Source: Berghia stephanieae (Eukaryota > Mollusca > Gastropoda > Nudibranchia > Aeolidiidae). From it: a stretch of DNA of 64,000 nucleotides. The notes beneath the pieces are model-generated. The model was not told the origin of the DNA. It did not search any database and saw nothing but the letters and a program-made list of their open reading frames with translations. The translations under genes were made by a program, and so were the position numbers. The stretch is taken from positions 23,992,020-24,056,019 of the forward strand of contig CM067446.1 in the NCBI GenBank assembly GCA_034508935.3, read 5' to 3'. Within the stretch, counting starts at the first letter, position 1. Every line of letters starts with the position of its first letter. Of this stretch, positions 56,570 through 64,000 are shown piece after piece.

Positions 56570-59500
56570 AGTGAGTCTCCTTATGCCAGTGGGCGTACAT
56601 CCCGATATGGTGACTCATCTGGGCCTGGCTGGCAGAGGCAATGTCTGACATCCTTGCAAAAGGAAAGCTCCCACAAGTGTGGAAGCACGCAAGGATAGTT
56701 GCCATCCTGAAGCCTGGGAAACCAGCGAAGGAGGCCGACAAATACAGACCCATATCTCTACTGAGCTGTCTTTACAAATTGTTGAAGCAAGTTCTATTAA
56801 ACCGATGGAGGCTTCATGGAAGGGAGGTGCACAACGGAACAGGTCATTGCCCTTAAATAGCATATTGAAGCAGGGTTTGAGAGAAAACAGCAAACAGGTG
56901 TTGTATTTATAGACATATCAGCGACGTACGATACGATCTGGTGCGAAGGATTAATGCTCAAACTTGCAAAGATCATAAGGTGCAAAAAGACCTTGAAGTT
57001 GCTCTCTTCAATCTTAGGGGAAAGACAATTCCACGTTGCGCTGGGAAACGCTAAGAGATAAGTTAGGAAACTGAAGAATGGGGTTCCTCAGGGTTCGGTA
57101 CTAGCGCCAATGTTGTTTAACGTTTACATTAGCGACATGCCGAACACTTCCTCCCTGAAGCTGGAATATGCAGACGACTGGGCACTCGTTACTCAAAGTA
57201 AAGTGTGGACCTGTCCCAAGAGCGTACTCAGCAAGGACATCACCAGACTCAAATCCTACTTCGACAAGTGGTACCTGAATATGAACACTTCAAAAGCCAT
57301 GGCCAATGCATTACACCTATGCAGTGGCTGGCACACCAGTTAACTACTCCCATATGAGCCGCATCTAAAATATTTAGGGTGACGCTTGACCGCAGCCTTA
57401 CCTATCGGGTGCACCGCGAAGGAGTTGCCCGGAAGATGGAGAAACACAACAGTCTTCTGAGGACGCTGGCGGGATCAACTTGGGACATTAACCAAGCACT
57501 CCTGAGGACGTCCGCCTTGGCACTATGCTATTCCACCGCAGTGTATTGCGCTCCAGTATGGGGTAGAAGCAGGAACGTTGCGAAGGTAGATGTTTAATTC
57601 AGAAAAGTGAGTGGAGCAGGCACTTATGTTGGTAACAACAAGATATGAAGTGAGTAGAAAAGTGCCAGAAGACAATAGAGAATAAAAAAATTTTTCGCGG
57701 CGGTGGTGGGGTTTGAACCTGCGACCTTATTGGTACGACAACTCCGCCTGGCAGGTGAGAGCGTGGCTCTACCGTGTGAGCTATCCACGAACACAAAAAT
57801 ATTCGTTTCAAACTCAAAGTCATTTCTAGATCCCTCTCTCACCCACTTCTTGAGATCGCCGATTCGTTCGCCACCATCGCGAAGTAATTTTGACCAGCAG
57901 TTAAGCTTAATAGCCAATATTCTCATCACAAACATATAACATAGAAACGATTGAGACATTGAGTATGCTCCGGTGTATGGGGTGAATTTTTAATTCAGAA
58001 AAGTGAGTGGAGCAGGCACTTATGTTGGTAACAACAAGATATGAAGTGAGTAGAAAAGTGCCAGAAGACAATAGAGAATAAAAAAATTTTTATTTTTTAT
58101 TCTCTATTGTCTTCTGGCACTTTTCTACTCACTTCATATCTTGTTGTTACCAACATAAGTGCCTGCTCCACTCACTTTTCTGAATTAAAAATTCACCCCA
58201 TACACCGGAGCATACTCAATGTCTCAATCGTTTCTATGTTATATGTTTGTGATGAGAATATTGGCTATTAAGCTTAACTGCTGGTCAAAATTACTTCGCG
58301 ATGGTGGCGAACGAATCGGCGATCTCAAGAAGTGGGTGAGAGAGGGATCTAGAAATGACTTTGAGTTTGAAACGAATATTTTTGTGTTCGTGGATAGCTC
58401 ACACGGTAGAGCCACGCTCTCACCTGCCAGGCGGAGTTGTCGTACCAATAAGGTCGCAGGTTCAAACCCCACCACCGCCGCGAAAAATTTTTTTATTCTC
58501 TATTGTCTTCTGGCACTTTTCTACTCACTTCATATCTTGTTGTTACCAACATAAGTGCCTGCTCCACTCACTTTTCTGAATTAAAAATTCACCCCATACA
58601 CCGGAGCATACTCAATGTCTCAATCGTTTCTATGTTATATGTTTGTGATGAGAATATTGGCTATTAAGCTTAACTGCTGGTCAAAATTACTTCGCGATGG
58701 TGGCGAACGAATCGGCGATCTCAAGAAGTGGGTGAGAGAGGGATCTAGAAATGACTTTGAGTTTGAAACGAATATTTTTGTGTTCGTGGATAGCTCACAC
58801 GGTAGAGCCACGCTCTCACCTGCCAGGCGGAGTTGTCGTACCAATAAGGTCGCAGGTTCAAACCCCACCACCGCCGCAAAAAATTTTTTTATTCTCTATT
58901 GTCTTCTGGCACTTTTCTACTCACTTCATATCTTGTTGTTACCAACATAAGTGCCTGCTCCACTCACTTTTCTGAATTAAAAATTCACCCCATACACCGG
59001 AGCATACTCAATGTCTCAATCGTTTCTATGTTATATGTTTGTGATGAAATTAAATTAATTTTTTTTAAAACAAAGTGAGTGGAGCAGGCACTTATGTTGG
59101 TAACAACAAGATATGAAGTGAGTAGAAAAGTGCCAGAAGACAAAAAAATTTTATTCTCTATTGTCTTCTGGCACTTTTCTACTCACTTCATATCTTGTTG
59201 TTACCAACATAAGTGCCTGCTCCACTCACTTTTCTGAATTAAAATTCACCCCATATACCGGAGCATACTCAATGTCTCAATCGTTTCTATGTTATATGTT
59301 TGTGTTGAGAATATTGGCTATTAAGCTTAACTGCTGGTCAAATAACTTCGCGATGGTTGTGTGCGAGCGAACCGGCGATCTCAAGAAGTGGGTGAGAGAG
59401 GGATCTAGAAATGACTTTGAGTTTGAAACGAATATTTTTGTGTTCGTGGATAGCTCACACGGTAGAGCCACGCTCTCACCTGCCAGGCGGAGTTGTCGTA

Positions 59501-60540
59501 CCAATAAGGTCGCAGGTTCAAACCCCACCACCGCCGCAAAAAATTTTTTTATTCTCTATTGTCTTCTGGCACTTTTCTACTCACTTCATATCTTGTTGTT
59601 ACCAACATAAGTGCCTGCTCCACTCACTTTTCTGAATTAAAAATTCACCCCATACACCGGAGCATACTCAATGTCTCAATCGTTTCTATGTTATATGTTT
59701 GTGATGAGAATATTGGCTATTAAGCTTAACTGCTGGTCAAAATTACTTCGCGATGGTGGCGAACGAATCGGCGATCTCAAGAAGTGGGTGAGAGAGGGAT
59801 CTAGAAATGACTTTGAGTTTGAAACGAATATTTTTGTGTTCGTGGATAGCTCACACGGTAGAGCCACGCTCTCACCTGCCAGGCGGAGTTGTCGTACCAA
59901 TAAGGTCGCAGGTTCAAACCCCACCACCGCCGCGAAAATTTTTTTATTCTCTATTGTCTTCTGGCACTTTTCTACTCACTTCATATCTTGAAGGTAGATG
60001 TTAAACTTCGCAAGTCAATGCATATAGTATCAGGAACGCTGGCAACAACGCCTAGAGGACGAGGCCCAATAATGGCAGCAATCCAGCCCCCCGATGTCCG
60101 GAGGGAGACGATTACGGAAAACTAGCTCAATAAGATCAAAGAGAGAGGGAATCGGTATACCCCTCTGAAGCGCATTATGGACGACACCCCCGTTTCGAGC
60201 TGGCAACCCTTGTACGCAGCTTCTCTGACTACAAACAGAATTCAATCTCTCGAGGGCGGGGACAAACACTCCTCTGAACTTGGTGAGAAGTTGCCAGGCT
60301 TCTCCACCGGTAAGAGGAGACACTGGGTGGTAGTGAATCGGCTTCCGTCGAGGACCTGCCTCATGACAAAATCGCTTCATCAGTGGGGACTTTCCACCTG
60401 TCCAACATGTACCCAATGTGGGCTAGATCCCGAAACCGCAGAGCATCTAGTTAACGGTGTGTTGTGACAAAGCTTCAGGGTGGGTTTGCGATGGTGCACG
60501 ACTGAGGTGAGTAATTTGCTAATTGGGTCGATTGTCATAA
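56570..60540 (+). mobile_element. Jockey-like LINE, split by the tandem retroposon
   Basis: RT domain with SDILAKGKLPQVWKHARIVA, ILKPGKPAKEADKYRPISLL, then PQGSVLAPMLFNVYISDMP, the catalytic LEYADDWALVTQ, TLDRSLTYRVHREGVARKME and TSALALCYSTAVYCAPVWGR. It resumes after the insertion with SGTLATTPRGRGPIMAAIQP, HWVVVNRLPSRTCLMTKSLH and a CCHC-like CPTCTQCGLDPETAEH. It is 5' truncated at about 56570 and carries a few frameshifts, for instance near 56860 and 57345. YADD is intact. The insertion site is 57582-57594. Confidence 0.85.
57595..59989. repeat. Tandem tRNA-like retroposon, locus 2, with palindrome and chimeric segment
   Basis: It lies inside the Jockey-like LINE between 13-bp duplications GAAGGTAGATGTT (57582-57594 and 59990-60002). 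Order: one inverted copy plus leader (57595-58085); direct units beginning near 58096 and 58493; a partial to 59047; a segment identical to the flank and inverted leader of locus 1 (59048-59145); direct units beginning near 59150 and 59548; and the same terminal ACTTCATATCTTG. Units carry the same tRNA-like boxes as locus 1 but differ at fixed positions (for example GATCTCAAGAAGTGG instead of GGTCTCCAGAAGTGG). Confidence 0.85.
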
Positions 60541-60991
60541 CATAATAGTGTGAACACCATTAGAATCTGCTGCAAGGGCAGGGAAGAAGACCACCAATGC
60601 ACATCACCATGGTCTGGTTCTATGTCTGACAGGTGCCCACGATTTTCAAAATGGCAACCGCAAGATAAAACCTTGTCATTTTTTACTTCGCAATTGTGTC
60701 TTCTCAGATTTAATTCCTCAATACACTTAAAAACTGATTTCTTTGAACCTTCAACTATTTTACAACTTTTTTTACGACCATAGGTGAAAATTTACAACTT
60801 TTATGACTTTGCTGGACACCCTGTTGCTTGAAAACAGTTCAAATATAGGAGTTACAAAATGAATTTGTATCTTAGAAATTAAGTATATGGGGCAAAGGTT
60901 TTTGACGGAAGAATCTAGTTATACATTTTAAATTTTAAATAAAACATTTCTTTTAAGTACATTCAGAGAGTTAATCAGATGTCTTGCTTAC
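60541..60991. other. PSMD12 intron, hAT-like end only
   Basis: The LINE ends near 60540. A minus-strand hAT-like end (CAGGGTGTCCAGCAAAGTC) lies at about 60760-60825. The rest is unassigned. Confidence 0.4.
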
Positions 60992-61051
60992 AGTTCTGGT
61001 CTGTTTTTCCAATGACATAAGGTTGTCTATTGCTTCTGTCAACTTTCCTTG
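60992..61051 (-). CDS. PSMD12: PSMD12 exon (most upstream one found)
   Basis: 60 bp. QGKLTEAIDNLMSLEKQTRT aligns with human GRLQEVIETLLSLEKQTRT. Acceptor TATTTACAG and donor GTAAGC are good, and the next exon continues with AADTHSTS. The N-terminal exon with the initiator Met lies further right, probably beyond the window edge. Confidence 0.92.
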
Positions 61052-61264
61052 CTGTAAATAAAAGGAGGTAATAATTCTATTAAATAATTAAGGAACAGGC
61101 TCTGAAATAAGTTGGAAATCAGAGGTAGTGTAAACCAGAGCAGGCAAAGCAGAAAGAAAAATACAAGTTAAAAAAAAAAAGAAAGTTTTTTGTGCTGTAT
61201 ACATGTAATGTCAATTATTATAATATCAAATGGTTCACCAGGACATTTGTACCTTGGTCTCTTG

Positions 61265-61644
61265 GTAATAGTAATAGTGGAAGGGATGATGATGTGGTGA
61301 TGGTTGTAGTAGCGGTGGTGATAGTGGATGATAATATGGAAATGCGGTGATTATTGTAGTTGTAGTGGTGTGGATGAAAATGTGGTGGTAGCAGGAATGA
61401 CCAAGTTGTAGTAGTGAGGGTGGTAACGGTAATAATGATGATATGGTGGTGGTGGTTGTAACAATGGTAGTGGTAAGTAGAGATGGTGATGGTTATAGTT
61501 AAGGATGATGATGTGGTAGTCTTTGTAATAGTGGTAAAGGTAGGAATGATGATGTGGCGGTTGTAAGTAGGGATGATGTGGTGGTGGTTTTACTTCAGGC
61601 AGTGGCAGGGATGATGATATCATAGTGGTAGTAGTAGTTGTTGC

Positions 61645-61681
<37 letters not shown>

Positions 61682-61766
61682 TAGTAGTAGTAGTAGTAGT
61701 AGTAGTGTGCAGTAGTAGTAGTAGTAGTAGTATAGTAGTAGCAGTAGTAGTAGTAGTAGTTGTTGC

Positions 61767-61857
<91 letters not shown>

Positions 61858-61860
61858 ATA
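61265..61860 (+). repeat. G-rich minisatellite followed by (TAG)n
   Basis: 61265-61620 is the dispersed GATGTGGTGGTGGTTGTA-type minisatellite; 61625-61860 is (TAG)n with interruptions. Confidence 0.9.
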
Positions 61861-61863
61861 ATA

Positions 61864-62176
61864 AAAAAAACTTGAGCGCAAACTTATATTGTGCAATATC
61901 CACTAAACGTGCTCAGAGCGCTTTACAAGGGTCCCTGACCAACAGCAACATGTAACATGTAGAACAAGACATGACGCCTGTTAGGCGATATTACATTTTT
62001 TTCCGACATAGACAACGCTGTTAACAGCCAGATACTCATTTTACACCTGAGTATGGTGAGAGAATGTGAGTAAAGAGCCTTTTCCAAGGACTCCAACTAT
62101 GAGTTGAGCGAGACTCGAACCCAGGACCTTCCGATCTGAAAGCAAGTGTCATACCACTAGACCACATAGCCGCACA
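61864..62176 (-). repeat. SINE-B copy inserted in (TAG)n
   Basis: Minus-strand copy: head GGCTATGTGGTCTAGTGG at about 62173 and 3' domain GCGCTCTGAGCACG at about 61905. (TAG)n continues on both sides (to 61860, and 62180-62235). Confidence 0.85.
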
Positions 62177-62232
62177 GCAATAGTAGTAGTAGTAGTAATA
62201 GTAGTAGCAGTAGTGGTGGTAGTAGTAGTAGT

Positions 62233-62320
62233 ACAGTCGACTCCACTTAATTGCACACCCTCAGGAGATGGGCTGGGCCATGAGATGCTGGTTTTGAGGC
62301 AGCAGTGAGATCAGAGATAA
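62233..62320 (+). mobile_element. Tigger/pogo-like terminal fragment
   Basis: After TA the sequence reads CAGTCGACTCCACTTAATTG. A similar end in reverse is at about 40340-40383 (CAGTCGACTCTGTTTAAATT on the minus strand). No partner end was seen. Confidence 0.4.
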
Positions 62321-62799
62321 TTCTGTAAAATTGACTAAAAATTTCAACAGAAAAATATAAATAATTCTGGAACCATTAGTTGTAGAGAAACAAATAAGGT
62401 ATCAAATTTTGTTTTTTTTCAAGTCCCATTCCCTGACTGGGTCATATTAAGATATTTTGAGTTTGAAAATTTTATCAAAGTGCCTAACAAACGGTTTGAA
62501 TCACCCCTCCCCTCTTTCTTCTCAAACTAACACACTCTCATTCAACTTCAAGCCATTCGACAACCTGCCATTTTGAACAGAAAATACAGTGTTGTGTTCA
62601 GTGAGGGGACAATGACTAATTTTCAAAGACAGGAGAGCGCTTCTACTACTGCGAATAGTGATTCCACCTTGAACTCACTATTCGCAGTACTACTGCGAAT
62701 AATAGCACTTCGATTATGTTTTTTTAAAACAAAATTACGGTTGACCCTAGCCATACAGCCCTAAAACTATACACAAGTTAAAGCTCTTCTGATGTCTTC

Positions 62800-63199
62800 G
62801 GGAGGACCCTCCGAAAGCTCCTAGCACTAGCATTTATTTCAATTTGTAATTTCACCGTGGATCTTTTGTCAGGCGTTTATTTATTCACGATTTGTGAAAG
62901 TTTGTAATGTCCTAATTAGACCATTGTTTTGATTCTCGGCCGCCATTTTGATTTGTGAAGCAATGAAAGGTAGTGCAAAGCAGCCCTAGGGTTGTTTTTT
63001 TTTTCTATTAGGGTTAGCTCGAGATTGGAGGATTTTTTTTTCAATTAGGGGTTAGTCTTAAGTCTTAGCAAAGGTGCTAGAGTGTTTGTTTTTCCTATTA
63101 GGGTTAGTTAAAGGTACTAGGCTTTATTTTTTCTTAGGGTTAGTTGAGGGAATATTTGAGTTGTTTCCCTTAGCACTAGGAGCTTTCGGAAGGCCTCCC
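62800..63199. mobile_element. 400-bp MITE with telomere-like internal repeats
   Basis: Terminal inverted repeats of about 30 bp: GGGAGGACCCTCCGAAAGCT then CCTAGCACTAG at the left, and GGGAGGCCTTCCGAAAGCTC then CTAGTGCTAAG reversed at the right. TTAGGG(G)TTAG occurs four times between 63005 and 63150 in T-rich repeats of about 50 bp. No target duplication is evident. The minus-strand ATG at 62943 opens only 21 codons. Confidence 0.7.
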
Positions 63200-63804
63200 A
63201 AAATTCTAAATGTAATTCACGCACTTGAAACCAATGTCATATGAAAGAGCTGGCATCACTGAATACAAAACAGTTTGAATTTTGTTCCAATCTTGATTAG
63301 AAATCTGTGTCATATTTTCTGAGAAATTTGCCGTAAAATTGCCAAGTTTCAATATCATATTCCATGTATTAAGCAAGATACAGCCACAAACCAGAATAAA
63401 ACGCAGAAGAAGCGTCCCATAATTTCCGGGGGTTTTTTTCTCTTTGTCATTTGTATTATTGTGAGTCAGCCAAATAAGTGACACACTTTCAAACTGCATA
63501 ACTTTTTTATTTATGATTCGTAGTGTTTTTATACACCTCCGTTGACGGTGTATATTAACGGATCGTTTTTATACACCTCCGTCACGCATGCGCATTCCAC
63601 CCAATTTCATTAGCGATATTGTGTCTCTGCATTTGGACATGGCGAAAGTTATATTGTGAAATCTGTAGGATGTTTTTGTTAATAAATTTATATAAAAATA
63701 ATAATAATTTAAAAAATCGAAATATAAAACCAGAAAATAGAAGTTGCATTGAAGGTAAAATAATGTTTTAGAAAGACCTTATTAAATGTGATGGACAGTC
63801 AGGT
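63200..63804. other. Unassigned
   Basis: A minus-strand open frame at 63206-63499 has no recognised domain. A direct repeat TTTTTATACACCTCCGT occurs at about 63529 and 63566. Confidence 0.4.
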
Positions 63805-63880
63805 GGCTCCGTAGCGCAGTGGACAAGCTGTCAGACTCCAACCTTGAAAGTACCGGGTTCGATTCCCATTGTTGACATTT
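63805..63880 (+). repeat. tRNA-like pseudogene or SINE head
   Basis: GGCTCCGTAGCGCAGTGGAC is an excellent tRNA 5' half and box A, and CGGGTTCGATTCCC is a good box B. The anticodon loop would read CTCCAAC (CCA, Trp-like). Acceptor stem pairing fails (GGCTCCG against GTTGAC), so it is unlikely to be a working tRNA. A T-rich run follows. Confidence 0.5.
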
Positions 63881-64000
63881 TTTTATTTTTTTTATTTACT
63901 TTGTTTTTGTTTGCTTTTTTTCTTTTCAAAAACTTTTTATCATGTTTTTAAAAAACTTCGATTTTAATTTTCTAACATTATTTATTTATTTGAGATCAGT

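Larger units (their letters stand above)
22271..61051 (-). other. PSMD12: PSMD12 (Rpn5) gene, span of identified exons
   Basis: PSMD12/Rpn5 is a PCI-domain subunit of the 26S proteasome lid, needed for lid assembly and for placing the deubiquitinase Rpn11. Exons found in order: 60992-61051, 56310-56438, 50000-50107, 45753-45857, 43030-43179, 40712-40843, 29129-29303 and 22271-22582. Reading phases are consistent wherever they can be joined. Compared with the about 456-residue human protein, the N-terminal ~40 residues and about 35 residues before the 29129-29303 exon (the VLYVILAPFDNEQ block) were not located. Introns of 4-11 kb hold most of the repeats in the window, which is unusual for a housekeeping gene. 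Confidence 0.93.

Noticed and set aside
58219-58554. A 111-codon open frame conserved in every tandem unit of the retroposon
   Set aside because: It runs straight through the tRNA-like promoter, and its conservation is fully explained by near-identical DNA in recent tandem units. The variants between loci do not favour synonymous changes as far as I can see.
55250-59989. Hammerhead ribozyme (as in retrozymes or Penelope-like elements) in the tandem units
   Set aside because: I looked on both strands for the CTGANGA core paired with GAAA and found none, so the retrozyme explanation lacks its key mark.
62880-62943. Minus-strand ATGGCGGCC start as the first exon of PSMD12
   Set aside because: The frame gives only 21 residues before a stop, does not resemble the PSMD12 N-terminus, and lies inside a MITE.
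63805-63880. Functional tRNA-Trp gene
   Set aside because: A and B boxes are good but the acceptor stem does not pair and the anticodon and T stems are imperfect.

Overview
The window is animal nuclear DNA: spliced genes with GT..AG introns, LINEs and SINEs with target-site duplications, TIR DNA transposons and abundant microsatellites, all in AT-rich sequence. The TE mix (CR1/L2-like, RTE-like and Jockey-like LINEs, mariner, hAT, Tigger-like elements, tRNA-derived SINEs) suggests an invertebrate, probably marine, but the phylum cannot be fixed from the sequence.

Only two host genes are recognisable and they converge. On the + strand, positions 4522-4720 are the last coding exon of a katanin p60-type AAA ATPase, followed by a poly(A) signal; its other exons lie upstream of the window. 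On the - strand, PSMD12/Rpn5, a lid subunit of the 26S proteasome, runs from at least 61051 down to 22271. Seven of its exons are clean and one (40712-40843) has two compensating frame disruptions. The first exon and one internal exon (about 35 codons) were not found. The introns are very large and packed with repeats.

Layout. 0-4.5 kb: SINE copies, a candidate TIR element and katanin intron. 4.8-8.1 kb: a hAT-like element holding a Tigger-like element, which holds a SINE fragment and a nearly intact mariner. 8.4-20.6 kb: an intergenic block of nested LINEs and SINEs. 20.6-22.3 kb: flank and 3'UTR of PSMD12. 22.3-61 kb: PSMD12 exons separated by LINE, hAT, Tigger-like, MITE, SINE and minisatellite sequence. 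61-64 kb: microsatellites, a SINE, a MITE and a tRNA-like sequence.

The most interesting objects are two loci (55250-56179 and 57595-59989) of an unusual retroposon. Units of about 396 bp carrying a tRNA-like Pol III promoter are repeated head to tail, preceded by an inverted leader, end at the same 3' nucleotides, and lie between target-site duplications. The second locus contains a palindrome with arms of about 490 bp and a segment apparently copied from the first locus, flank included. A second unclassified SINE-like family of about 530 bp (called SINE-A here) has about ten copies, twice inserted into itself. One full-length LINE has an internal inversion bounded by 14-bp inverted repeats.

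SINE-A, SINE-B and SINE-C are names used only for this window. No LTR retrotransposon, virus copy, CRISPR array or intact RNA gene was recognised.
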